Positions 32,632 through 41,367 of a stretch of 64,000 nt of DNA are shown piece after piece (the first letter of the stretch is position 1; each line of letters begins with the position of its first letter). Below the pieces are notes generated by a model. It searched no databases. It was given only the letters and a program-made list of their open reading frames with translations, and had not been told where the DNA came from. Source of the DNA: Paraplanobispora takensis (GTDB lineage Bacteria; Actinomycetota; Actinomycetes; Streptosporangiales; Streptosporangiaceae). Made by a program: the position numbers and the translations under genes. The DNA is taken from positions 62,001 through 126,000 of the forward strand of contig NZ_BOOK01000013.1 in NCBI RefSeq assembly GCF_016863195.1. The letters run 5' to 3'.

Positions 32632-34767
32632 ATGCCGACCTCACTTCCCGTCCTGACGCCTGTGAAGGCGCCGACGGCGACGCACTGTCCGTACTGCGCG
32701 CTGCAGTGCGGCATGAACGTCGCGGCGGGCAGCGGGGAGGGCGGTGCGGGCGAGACGGTGACGATCACTCCGAGGCAGGACATCCCGGCCAACGCCGGGG
32801 GCCTGTGCCAGAAGGGATGGACCGCCGGTGAGCTGCTCACCGGCGGGCAACGGCTCACCACCCCGCTTCTGCACGGCGAGCCGGTCGGCTGGGACGAGGC
32901 ACTGGACTACGTGGCCGACCGGATCCGTCAGGTGCAGGCAGAACACGGCCCCAACGGCGTGGCCGTGTTCGGCGGGGGCGGTCTCACCAACGAGAAGGCC
33001 TACCAGCTCGGCAAGTTCGCCAGGACCGTACTGCGCACCAGCCAGATCGACTACAACGGCCGGTTCTGCATGTCCTCGGCCGCCGCCGCGAGCAACCGGG
33101 CCTTCGGCATGGACCGCGGCCTGCCCTTCCCGATCACCGATCTCGCCGAGGCGGACGCGGTGCTGCTGGCCGGCGGCAACGTGGCCGAGACCATGCCGCC
33201 GTTCCTGCGCCACCTGACCGCGATGCGCGAGCGGGGCGGCAGTCTCATCGTCGTCGACCCCCGCCTGACCGCGACCGCCCGCCAGGCCGACCTGCACCTG
33301 CAGCCCACGCCCGGCACGGACCTGGCGCTGGCACTCGGCCTGCTCCACCTGGCGATCACCGAGGGGCACGTCGACGAGTCGTACGTGGCCGGGCGCACCA
33401 CGGGCTTCGACGCCGTGCGCACCTCGGTGGCCTCCTGGTGGCCCGAGCGGGTGGAGCGGATCACCGGGGTCCCGGTCGCGCACATGCGCCAGGCGGTGGC
33501 GATCCTCGGCGGCGCGGGCCGGGCGGCGATCCTCACCGGGCGCGGCGCCGAGCAGCACGCCAAGGGCACCGACACGGTGAGCGCCTTCATCAACCTGGCG
33601 CTCGCCCTCGGGCTGCCGGGCCGCCCCGGCTCCGGCTACGGGTGCGTGACCGGTCAGGGCAACGGGCAGGGCGGCCGTGAGCACGGCCAGAAGGCCGACC
33701 AGCTCCCCGGATACCGGAAGATCGACGATCCCGCCGCCCGCGAGCACGTCGCGCGGGTCTGGGGCGTCGACCCGCGGGACCTGCCCGGCCCCGGGCGCTC
33801 GGCCTACGAGCTGCTCGACGCGCTCGGCACCGCCGGCGGCCCGCGGGCGCTGCTGCTGTTCGGCTCCAACCCGGTGATCTCGGCGCCCCGCGCCGGGCAC
33901 GTGACCGGCCGGCTGGACTCCCTGGACCTGCTCGTGGTCTCCGACCTGGTGATGTCCGAGACCGCGGCCATGGCCGACGTCGTCTTCCCCACCGCCCAGT
34001 GGGCCGAGGAGGGCGGCACGATGACCAACCTGGAGGGCCGGGTCCTGCTCCGGCGCCGGGCGGTGTCCCCGCCGCCCGGGGTGCGCAGCGACCTGGAGAT
34101 CCTCCAGGGCCTGGCCGTACGGCTGCGCGGCCTGTTCTCCGGCGGGCACGGGTCCGGGGGAACGGACCCCGTCCGGGCCTTCCCCACCGAGCCGCGCGAG
34201 GTCTTCGACGAGCTGCGCCGGGCCAGCGCCGGAGGCGTCGCCGACTACGCGGGCATCACCTACGAGCGGATCGCCGCCGAGACCGGGGTCTTCTGGCCGT
34301 GCCCGGCCGAGGACCACCCCGGCACGCCCCGCCCCTTCCTGGACGCCTTCCCCACGCCCGACGGCCGCGCCAGGTTCGTGCCCGTCGAGCACCGGCCCCC
34401 GGGAGAGGACGTCGATGAGGAGTATCCGCTGTATCTGACGACCGGCCGGGTGCTGGCCCACTATCAGAGCGGCGCCCAGACCCGCAGGATCGCCGCGCTC
34501 AACGCGGTGGTCGCCGAGACGTTCGTCGAGGTCCACCCGGACCTGGCCGAGCGCCTGGAGGTGTCGGCGGGCCAGCGCCTGCGGGTGGTCAGCCGCAGGG
34601 GCGTGGCCGAGGGCGTGGCCCGGGTCAACCCGGCGATCCGGGCCGACACCGTCTTCATGCCCTTCCACTGGGCCGGGGCCAACCTGCTGACCAATCCCGA
34701 GCTCGATCCGGTGTCGCGGATGCCGGAGTTCAAAGTGTGCGCCGTGAGACTGGAGCGTGTCGGATGA
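32632..34767 (+). CDS. nasA: Assimilatory nitrate reductase catalytic subunit
   Basis: About 711 residues. The N-terminal [4Fe-4S] motif HCPYCALQCGM...GGLCQKGW (about 21-60) is followed by the molybdopterin oxidoreductase domain (GGLTNEKAYQLGKFAR, GRFCMSSAAAASNRAFGMDRGLPFP, TGRGAEQHAKGTDTV, GSGYGCVTGQGNGQGGREHG) and a dinucleotide-binding domain near the C-terminus (LTTGRVLAHYQSGAQTRR). It reduces nitrate to nitrite in the cytoplasm with bis-MGD. ATG 32632 is preferred; GTG 32602 adds ten residues. Its stop overlaps the next start (ATGA). Confidence 0.94.
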   Translation: MPTSLPVLTPVKAPTATHCPYCALQCGMNVAAGSGEGGAGETVTITPRQDIPANAGGLCQKGWTAGELLTGGQRLTTPLLHGEPVGWDEALDYVADRIRQVQAEHGPNGVAVFGGGGLTNEKAYQLGKFARTVLRTSQIDYNGRFCMSSAAAASNRAFGMDRGLPFPITDLAEADAVLLAGGNVAETMPPFLRHLTAMRERGGSLIVVDPRLTATARQADLHLQPTPGTDLALALGLLHLAITEGHVDESYVAGRTTGFDAVRTSVASWWPERVERITGVPVAHMRQAVAILGGAGRAAILTGRGAEQHAKGTDTVSAFINLALALGLPGRPGSGYGCVTGQGNGQGGREHGQKADQLPGYRKIDDPAAREHVARVWGVDPRDLPGPGRSAYELLDALGTAGGPRALLLFGSNPVISAPRAGHVTGRLDSLDLLVVSDLVMSETAAMADVVFPTAQWAEEGGTMTNLEGRVLLRRRAVSPPPGVRSDLEILQGLAVRLRGLFSGGHGSGGTDPVRAFPTEPREVFDELRRASAGGVADYAGITYERIAAETGVFWPCPAEDHPGTPRPFLDAFPTPDGRARFVPVEHRPPGEDVDEEYPLYLTTGRVLAHYQSGAQTRRIAALNAVVAETFVEVHPDLAERLEVSAGQRLRVVSRRGVAEGVARVNPAIRADTVFMPFHWAGANLLTNPELDPVSRMPEFKVCAVRLERVG

Positions 34768-36176
34768 CCCGGCTGGTGGTGGTGGGCAACGGGATGGCGG
34801 GAGCCCGTCTGGTGAGCGAGGTCCGCGCCCGGGACAAGGACGTCCGGGTGACGGTGTTCGGCGCCGAGACGTGGCAGCCCTACAACCGCGTGCTGCTGTC
34901 GAACGTGGTGGCCGGGACCATGGTCGCCGACCAGGTGCGGCTGCTGGACCCCGCCTGGTACGCCGACCACGACGTGACGGCCCGGCCGGGCGTCGAGGTG
35001 ACGGCGCTCGACCGTGAGGCGCAGGTCGTGGTCACCGCCGACGGTGAGCGGGAGCCGTACGACGTCCTCGTGCTGGCGACCGGGAGCGAGGCGATCGTGC
35101 CGCCGGTGCCCGGCGCGGAGCGCGCCATCGCGTTCCGGACGCTGGACGACTGCCAGGCGATCCTCGCCGCGGCCGGCACGGCCCGGCGCGCGGTGGTGGT
35201 CGGCGGCGGACTGCTCGGCATCGAGGCGGCGCGCGGGCTGGCCGGGCGCGGGCTCCCGGTGACCCTGCTGCACCTGGCCGGTCACCTCATGGAGCGCCAG
35301 CTCGACCCCGAGGCGGGAGTGGTGCTGGGGGAGACCCTGGCGGGACTGGGCGTGGAGACCCGGACCGGCGTCGTGGTCGAGGAGATCCTCGACGGGGGAG
35401 TACGGCTGGCCGGCGGCGAGACCATCGAGGCCGACCTGGTGGTGCTCTCCTGCGGGGTCCGGCCGGTGACCGGCCTGGCCGTGGAGGCGGGGCTGGAGGT
35501 GGCGCGCGGGATCGTCGTCGACGACGAGATGCGCACGAGCGACCCGGCGATCCACGCGATCGGCGAGTGCGCCGAGCACTCGGGCACCGTCTACGGCCTG
35601 GTCGCCCCGGCGTGGGAGCAGGCCTCCGTGGTCGCCGACCTGGTCACCGGCGCCGACAAGGGCGCCCGCTACCGCGGGTCGCGGCTGGTGACCCGGCTGA
35701 AGGCCAAGAGCGTCGAGCTGGCGGCGATGGGCGAGACGCACGTGGACGAGTCCGCCGACACCTCGACCGAGGTCGTGCGCTTCAGCCACCGGGCCCGCGG
35801 CACCTACCGCAAGCTCGTCATCCGCGACGGCCGCCTGGTGGGGGCCATCCTGCTCGGCGAGACGGCTGCGGTGGGCACGCTCACCCAGCTGTTCGACCGG
35901 GGCGGGCCGCTGCCCGGCGACCGGGCGGGGCTGCTGTTCCCCGGCCTGGCCGGGGCGCCGGTCGCCGACAGCCCGGTCCGCATGCCGGACGCCGCCAAGG
36001 TCTGCCAGTGCAACAACGTGACCAAGGGCCAGATCCGCGCCTGCTGGGAGTCCGGCGCCCGCGACGTGGCGGCCGTGGCCGCCGCCACCCGCGCCACGAC
36101 CGGCTGCGGCAGCTGCCGCGACGCGGTCGAGGGCATCGTCGGCTGGCTGTGCGAGCAGGAAGGGGTCTCCGCGTGA
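34764..36176 (+). CDS. FAD oxidoreductase with BFD-like [2Fe-2S] domain, nitrate reductase electron-transfer subunit
   Basis: 470 residues, translationally coupled to nasA. Residues about 1-290 form an FAD/NAD(P)H pyridine nucleotide-disulfide oxidoreductase (LVVVGNGMAGARLV, VVVGGGLLGIEAARGLAG, AIGECAEH); a NirB-like middle domain follows, and the C-terminus has CQCNNVTKGQI...TGCGSCRD (four Cys of a BFD-like [2Fe-2S] cluster). It resembles the N-terminal half of NirB and probably passes electrons from NAD(P)H to NasA. Equivalent to NasB/NasC-type subunits; the name depends on the naming scheme, so I give no symbol. Confidence 0.85.
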   Translation: MTRLVVVGNGMAGARLVSEVRARDKDVRVTVFGAETWQPYNRVLLSNVVAGTMVADQVRLLDPAWYADHDVTARPGVEVTALDREAQVVVTADGEREPYDVLVLATGSEAIVPPVPGAERAIAFRTLDDCQAILAAAGTARRAVVVGGGLLGIEAARGLAGRGLPVTLLHLAGHLMERQLDPEAGVVLGETLAGLGVETRTGVVVEEILDGGVRLAGGETIEADLVVLSCGVRPVTGLAVEAGLEVARGIVVDDEMRTSDPAIHAIGECAEHSGTVYGLVAPAWEQASVVADLVTGADKGARYRGSRLVTRLKAKSVELAAMGETHVDESADTSTEVVRFSHRARGTYRKLVIRDGRLVGAILLGETAAVGTLTQLFDRGGPLPGDRAGLLFPGLAGAPVADSPVRMPDAAKVCQCNNVTKGQIRACWESGARDVAAVAAATRATTGCGSCRDAVEGIVGWLCEQEGVSA

Positions 36177-36412
36177 ACCCGGAGGCGCGCCGTACGGCGG
36201 CGCCGGAGACCGACGCCGGGGTGCCCGCCGTACCGGCGCCGGAGGAGAAGACGACAGGCAACGAGACAGCGGAAACGCGGAGCGCGACGACCCCGGAGAC
36301 CGGGCGAGCGGTACGCGGAGTCAATGAGGAGGGGAGTGCGACCGTGACGCCGGAGCGGCGAGCCGACGCAGTGAGCGGAGTGTTCCGTGTGAATGAGGAG
36401 GCGAGTGCGACC
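36177..36412 (+). other. Low-complexity leader of nirB with duplicated start region
   Basis: The frame of nirB is open back to a GTG at 36173 that overlaps the previous stop. The encoded 80 residues are Ala/Thr/Glu-rich and unlike any NirB. A 29-nt unit occurs twice (36320-36348 and 36389-36417) with two mismatches, each holding GAGGAG and an ACC-GTG-AC start-like sequence. If translated from 36173, this would be a disordered extension. Confidence 0.5.
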
Positions 36413-38875
36413 GTGACACGGCTGGTCGTGGTGGGGCATGGGCCGACGGCGTCGCGGTTGGTGGAGACGCTGACCGGGCGGGGGTTCGCAGGGACGATCA
36501 CGGTGCTGGGGGAGGAGCCCCGGCCCGCGTACGACCGGGTGGCGCTGACCTCCTATCTGGCGGGCAAGAGCGCCGAGGACCTGACCTACCCGGTGCCCGA
36601 GGGCGTCACGCTGCGGCTGGGGGCCCGGGTCACCGGGATCGACCGGGAGGCCAGGGTCGTCACGACCGCCGACGGGCACGCCGAGCCGTACGACGTCCTC
36701 GTGCTGGCCACCGGGTCGAGCGCGTTCGTGCCGCCGGTGCCGGGGCGCGAACTCGAGGGCTGCTTCGTCTACCGGACCATCGACGACCTGGACGCGATCC
36801 GGGAGGCCTCGCAGGACGCCGTGTCCGGGGTGGTCATCGGCGGCGGGCTGCTCGGCCTGGAGGCGGCCGACGCGCTGCGCGGCCTGGGCCTGGCCACGCA
36901 CGTGGTGGAGATGGGCGGCTGGCTCATGCCCCGCCAGGTGGACGAGGGCGGCGGCGCGGTGCTGCGCGGCCACGTCGAGAGCCTCGGGCTGAACGTGCAC
37001 ACCGGGGCCGGGGTCAGGGAGATCGTCGCCGGGCCGGACGGCCGGGTGAACGGACTGGTCAAGCCGGACGGGGAGACGATCGAGACGCAGGTGGTGGTCT
37101 TCTCCGCCGGCGTGCGCCCGCGCGACGAGCTGGCCAGGTCGAGCGGCCTGGACGTCGGCGAGCGCGGCGGCATCGTCGTGGACGACGGGATGCGCACCAG
37201 CGACCCGGCGATCTACGCGGTGGGGGAGTGCGCCCTGCACGAGGGCATGGTCTACGGGCTCGTCGGGCCGTGCTTCACCATGGCCGAGGTCGCCGCCGAC
37301 CGCATCCTCGGCGGCGGGGCGGCCTTCGCCCGCGCCGACATGTCGACCAAGCTCAAGTTGCTGGGCGTGGAGGTGGCCCAGTTCGGCGCCATGGACGGCG
37401 CGCTGGACGTGACGTTCATGGACCCGGTCACCGGCGTCTACCAGAAGCTGTTCGTCAGCGACGACGCCCGCACCCTGCTCGGCGGGATCTGCGTCGGCGA
37501 CGCCGCGCCGTACAACACGCTCAAGCCCTTCGTCGGCCGCGAGCTGCCGGGCTCGCCCGGCGAGCTGCTGTTCACCGGCGGCCCGTCGAACATGGACCTG
37601 CCCGACGACGCGCAGGTCTGCTCGTGCAACAACGTGACCAAGGGCCAGATCTGCTCCGCCATCGCGGACAAGGGCCTCACCGACGTCGCGGGGATCAAGT
37701 CGTGCACCCGCGCGGGCACCGCCTGCGGCAGCTGCGTGCCGATGCTCAAGCAGATCCTGATCAAGTCCGGCGTCGAGGTCTCCAAGGCATTGTGCGAGCA
37801 CTTCGCCTACAGCCGGGCCGAGCTGTTCGACATCGTCCGGGTGCGCGGCATCACGACCTTCTCGCAGCTCATCGCCGAGCACGGCACCGGCCGCGGCTGC
37901 GACGTGTGCAAGCCCACCGTGGCCTCGATCCTGGCCTCGCTCGGCAACGGCCACATCCTCGACGGCGAGCAGGCCGCGCTGCAGGACACCAACGACCACT
38001 TCCTGGCCAACATCCAGCGCAACGGCACCTACTCGGTGGTCCCGCGCATCCCCGGCGGGGAGATCACCCCCGACAAGCTCATCGTGATCGGCGAGGTCGC
38101 CCGCGACTTCGGGCTCTACACGAAGATCACCGGCGGGCAGCGGATCGACCTGTTCGGGGCGCGGGTGGAGCAGCTCCCGCTGATCTGGAAGCGCCTGGTG
38201 GACGCCGGCTTCGAGTCCGGGCACGCCTACGGCAAGGCGCTGCGCACGGTGAAGTCCTGCGTCGGCTCGACCTGGTGCCGGTACGGCGTGCAGGACTCGG
38301 TGGGCCTGGCCATCGCCCTGGAGCTGCGCTATCGGGGGCTGCGCTCGCCGCACAAGCTCAAGTCGGCCGTCTCCGGCTGCGCCCGGGAGTGCGCCGAGGC
38401 CCGGGGCAAGGACTTCGGGATCATCGCCACCGAGCAGGGCTGGAACCTCTACGTCGGCGGCAACGGCGGCTTCACCCCCCGGCACGCCGACCTGTTCGCC
38501 TCCGACCTGCCCACCGACGAGCTGATCCGGATCATCGACCGGTTCCTGATGTTCTACATCCGCACCGCCGACCGGCTCCAGCGCACCTCGGTGTGGCTGG
38601 AGAACCAGGGCCTGGACTACGTCAAGGAAGTCATCCTGGAGGACTCCCTGGGCATCTGCGCCGAACTGGAAGCGCAGATGGAGCGGCACGTGGCCGGCTA
38701 CGCCGACGAGTGGCGCGCCGTCCTGGACGATTCGGAGCGGCTGCGGCGCTTCGTCTCCTTCGTCAACGCGCCCGGCACCCCGGACCCGTCGATCTCCTTC
38801 GAACCCGAGCGCGACCAGGTCAAGCCGGTCCTGATCCCGCTGGAGACGCTCCGCCTGGAGCCGGCGCGCTCCTGA
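36413..38875 (+). CDS. nirB: Assimilatory nitrite reductase [NAD(P)H] large subunit
   Basis: 820 residues from GTG 36413 (alternatives 36389 and 36173). Order: FAD/NAD domain (TRLVVVGHGPTASRLVETL, VVIGGGLLGLEAADALRG), BFD-like [2Fe-2S] domain (CSCNNVTKGQICSAI with a distal CGSC pair), a ferredoxin-like half domain (GGEITPDKLIVIGEVARDFG) and the sirohaem-[4Fe-4S] domain with CVGSTWC and CARECAEARGKDFG. It reduces nitrite to ammonium with six electrons. It needs NirD, encoded 64 bp downstream, and sirohaem. Confidence 0.95.
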   Translation: MTRLVVVGHGPTASRLVETLTGRGFAGTITVLGEEPRPAYDRVALTSYLAGKSAEDLTYPVPEGVTLRLGARVTGIDREARVVTTADGHAEPYDVLVLATGSSAFVPPVPGRELEGCFVYRTIDDLDAIREASQDAVSGVVIGGGLLGLEAADALRGLGLATHVVEMGGWLMPRQVDEGGGAVLRGHVESLGLNVHTGAGVREIVAGPDGRVNGLVKPDGETIETQVVVFSAGVRPRDELARSSGLDVGERGGIVVDDGMRTSDPAIYAVGECALHEGMVYGLVGPCFTMAEVAADRILGGGAAFARADMSTKLKLLGVEVAQFGAMDGALDVTFMDPVTGVYQKLFVSDDARTLLGGICVGDAAPYNTLKPFVGRELPGSPGELLFTGGPSNMDLPDDAQVCSCNNVTKGQICSAIADKGLTDVAGIKSCTRAGTACGSCVPMLKQILIKSGVEVSKALCEHFAYSRAELFDIVRVRGITTFSQLIAEHGTGRGCDVCKPTVASILASLGNGHILDGEQAALQDTNDHFLANIQRNGTYSVVPRIPGGEITPDKLIVIGEVARDFGLYTKITGGQRIDLFGARVEQLPLIWKRLVDAGFESGHAYGKALRTVKSCVGSTWCRYGVQDSVGLAIALELRYRGLRSPHKLKSAVSGCARECAEARGKDFGIIATEQGWNLYVGGNGGFTPRHADLFASDLPTDELIRIIDRFLMFYIRTADRLQRTSVWLENQGLDYVKEVILEDSLGICAELEAQMERHVAGYADEWRAVLDDSERLRRFVSFVNAPGTPDPSISFEPERDQVKPVLIPLETLRLEPARS

Positions 38876-38939
38876 CCCCGGCGACGTCCACGACAACGAC
38901 AGCCACAACAGCAGCCACAGCGGAAGGAAGGATTGCCCG

Positions 38940-39305
38940 ATGACCGTCCTGAGTGAAGACCTGCGCGTGAGCCGGGAGGGAGCCGGCTGGACCAGGATCT
39001 GCGCCTACACTGACCTGCTGCCCGAGCGCGGGGTCTGCGCGCTGGTGGACGGCCGCCAGATCGCGGTCTTCCGCACCTTCGACGGCTCGTTGTACGCGGT
39101 CGGCAACCGCGACCCCTTCAGCGGGGCTTTCGTCCTGTCGCGGGGGATCGTGGGCAGCCGCGGCGATGAGCCCACCGTCTCCTCGCCCATGCACAAGCAG
39201 GTGTTCTCACTGGTCAGCGGGGAGTGCCTGGACGATCCGGCGGTGGCCGTGCCGACCTATGGGATCCGCGTCGCCGACGACGCGGTGGAGGTGAACGTGC
39301 TGTGA
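38940..39305 (+). CDS. nirD: Nitrite reductase small subunit
   Basis: 121 residues, Rieske-like fold without the Cys/His cluster ligands, as in NirD: WTRICAYTDLLPERGVCALVDGRQIAVFRTFDGSLYAVGNRDPFSGAFVLSRGIVG, with the split so that no Rieske CxH motif occurs. Partner of NirB. GGAAGGA precedes the ATG. The stop overlaps the nnaR start (GTGA). Confidence 0.94.
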   Translation: MTVLSEDLRVSREGAGWTRICAYTDLLPERGVCALVDGRQIAVFRTFDGSLYAVGNRDPFSGAFVLSRGIVGSRGDEPTVSSPMHKQVFSLVSGECLDDPAVAVPTYGIRVADDAVEVNVL

Positions 39306-40480
39306 GCGTCTCCGCTTTGGAGGGGGCCGAAGCCTCGCCCGAGACGGCGCCGGACGCGCTGGCGGGCTTCACGATCGGAGTCACCGCCACCCGGCGGCGC
39401 GAGGAGTTCTGCGCGCTGCTGGAACGGCGGGGCGCCCGGGTGGTGCAGGCGCCGGCGATCCGGCTGGTGCCGCTGGCCGAGGACGCCGACCTGCTGGCCG
39501 CGACCAGGGAGAGCCTGGCCGGGCCGATCGACGACGTGGTGGTCACCACCGGAGTCGGATTCCGCGGCTGGATGGCCGCGGCCGAGGGCTGGGGCCTGTC
39601 GGCGGACCTGGCGGCGCACCTGACCTCCGCCCGGCTGCTGACCCGGGGGCCCAAGGCGCGCGGCGCGGTCAGGGCCGCCGGGATGAACGACCACTGGACC
39701 CCGGCGACCGAGTCGTGCGAGGAGGTCAAGCAGTACCTGCTGGCCCAGGACCTGCGCGGCCGGCGGATCGCCGTGCAGCTGCACGGGGAGCCGCTGACCG
39801 GCTTCGTCACGGCGCTGCGCGAGGCCGGGGCCGAGGTCATCGAGGTGCCGGTCTACCGGTGGCTGCCCTACCGCGACCCCTCGCCGCTGCGGCGCCTGAT
39901 CAGCCAGGCGATCTCCGGCGGGGTGGACGCGGTGGCCTTCACCAGCGCCCCGGCGGTGCTGGCCATGCTGAACGCGGCCCGCGCCGACGGGCTGGAGGAC
40001 GCGCTGCTGGCGGCCTTCGCCGGCTCGGTCGTGGCGGCCTGCGTGGGCCCGGTCACCGCCGGGCCGCTGGAGGCGCGCGGGGTGCGGACCGTCCAGCCGG
40101 AGCGCGCCCGCCTGGGCGGGCTGGCCCGCACGCTGGCCCGGCATCTGCCCGAGCACAGCGTCACCCGCCTGGTCGCCGGCGGCCACGCGCTGGAGATCCG
40201 CGGCCACGCCGTCGCGGTGGACGGCGAGCTCAAGCCGCTGCCGCCGGCCCCGATGGCCGTGCTCAAGCGCCTGGCCGAAAAGCCCGGCCACGTGGTGGCC
40301 CGCTCCGAGCTGCGGACCGTGCTGCCGGGCGGGCCGTCGCGTGACTCGGCCGAGCACGCCGTCGAGATGGCCATCACCCGGCTCCGCCGCGCCCTGGGGC
40401 CCGCGGGGATCGTCGAGACGGTCGTCAAGAGGGGCTATCGCCTGGCCTGCGACCGGGAGGTTCCAGCCGCAGCTCCCTGA
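39302..40480 (+). CDS. nnaR: HemD-like/winged-helix regulator of nitrate assimilation (NnaR)
   Basis: 392 residues. The N-terminal 290 residues are a uroporphyrinogen-III-synthase-like domain (IGVTATRRREEFCALLERRGARVVQAP, VAFTSAPAVLAMLNAA); the C-terminal 90 residues are an OmpR-type winged helix (LKRLAEKPGHVVARSELRTV, AVEMAITRLRRALGPAGI, VVKRGYRLAC). This is the architecture of NnaR, which works with GlnR on nitrate genes in Streptomyces and mycobacteria. Translationally coupled to nirD. It may retain or have lost HemD activity. Its last 56 nt overlap the opposite gene at 40425. Confidence 0.88.
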   Translation: MSVSALEGAEASPETAPDALAGFTIGVTATRRREEFCALLERRGARVVQAPAIRLVPLAEDADLLAATRESLAGPIDDVVVTTGVGFRGWMAAAEGWGLSADLAAHLTSARLLTRGPKARGAVRAAGMNDHWTPATESCEEVKQYLLAQDLRGRRIAVQLHGEPLTGFVTALREAGAEVIEVPVYRWLPYRDPSPLRRLISQAISGGVDAVAFTSAPAVLAMLNAARADGLEDALLAAFAGSVVAACVGPVTAGPLEARGVRTVQPERARLGGLARTLARHLPEHSVTRLVAGGHALEIRGHAVAVDGELKPLPPAPMAVLKRLAEKPGHVVARSELRTVLPGGPSRDSAEHAVEMAITRLRRALGPAGIVETVVKRGYRLACDREVPAAAP

Positions 40481-41027
40481 TGATCTCCTCGGCGCTGTCG
40501 TCGCGTGAGGGGACGAAGTCGGTGCCCACGAACAGCTCGTAGTAGGCGTGCCTGAAGCACCCCGCGAGCAGCAGCCGGGCGCTGGCCAGCGGGTCCACCT
40601 CCGGGGAGACCCGCCCCTCGCGCTGTTCGGCCGCCAGATACTCGGTCAGCGGGATGACCTCCGACAGCGGGCCGAGCTCGTTGTGCCGCATGGCCTGGCG
40701 GAAGCGGACGGTGACCGAGGGGGAGGTGAAGGCCGGCAGCGCCGCCGACTGCACCTCGGCGTAATAGTCGATGCCCGCGCGCGCGATGGGCAGCAGATTG
40801 TCGTTCACCCGGCCCTTGCCGACCAGATGCATGAGGTCGTCGAGGATCTTCAGCCAGAGCGGGAGTCTGTCCTGGAGCAGGGCGAGGAACATGTCGACCG
40901 CCTGGCCGGGTGTGCCCGAGCCGCGCAGGCCCTGGTCGTCCTCGCGTTTCATGAATACGGCCATCTCGAGAACGCGGCGTCGCGTCTCCTGTGCTTTCTG
41001 GTGCGGGTCGAGCTGGGGAGTCGCCAT
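40425..41027 (-). CDS. TetR-like C-terminal domain protein lacking a DNA-binding HTH
   Basis: About 200 residues from ATG 41027. Helical; the distal half (FTSPSVTVRFRQAMRHNELGPLSEVIPL, EVDPLASARLLLAGCFRHAYYELF) resembles TetR ligand-binding domains. The head (MATPQLDPHQKAQETRRRVLEMAVFMKREDD) is charged and not an HTH, and none is found in the other frames upstream. It may be an effector-binding partner of another regulator or a degraded repressor. Its 3' end overlaps nnaR antisense by 56 nt, which could affect both. I do not recognise a named family. Confidence 0.65.
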   Translation of the reverse strand: MATPQLDPHQKAQETRRRVLEMAVFMKREDDQGLRGSGTPGQAVDMFLALLQDRLPLWLKILDDLMHLVGKGRVNDNLLPIARAGIDYYAEVQSAALPAFTSPSVTVRFRQAMRHNELGPLSEVIPLTEYLAAEQREGRVSPEVDPLASARLLLAGCFRHAYYELFVGTDFVPSRDDSAEEIIRELRLEPPGRRPGDSPS

Positions 41028-41367
41028 GGTTGCCCTAACGTGCGCAGTCACATGGACAAGATTCGGCGTGGTGATGGCGCCATTCATCGATGTTTATCGA
41101 GCGGTGTTTCTCCTGGTGGGGTAACCGTTGTCGCGGGCCGTCCCCGGCCGGACACGACCCGGCCGGAACAGCTGGAGACTGATTATTACCCGGAACCGGT
41201 GCGAAATGGTGTAAATGCCGGTAACTATGTGCTGTGTGTTTTCCGGCCGGCCGCGAGGGGCGGCCGACCGGCCGTAGAAGTCCAGGCGGCGGGTGGTCCT
41301 AGCTGTCGGAGCTGCGACGGCGGTGGACGGTTTCCGGTTGCCGTGGTCGCGGCGGCGGCGGGTGGTC
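41028..41367. other. Intergenic region with duplicated PAC2 gene tail
   Basis: 340 bp. The A/T-richer part (41028-41250) should hold the minus-strand promoter of the TetR-like gene. A 28-nt unit including the PAC2 stop occurs at 41285-41312 and again at 41354-41381, offset 69 bp, so the end of the PAC2 gene was duplicated. No credible gene. Confidence 0.6.

Noticed and set aside
32641-34668. 675-codon minus-strand frame opposite nasA
   Set aside because: Antisense shadow; the plus strand encodes all nitrate reductase motifs.
35804-38908. 1034-codon minus-strand frame opposite nirB
   Set aside because: Antisense shadow of a gene with complete NirB domains; His/Gln/Val/Gly-rich composition and no motifs.
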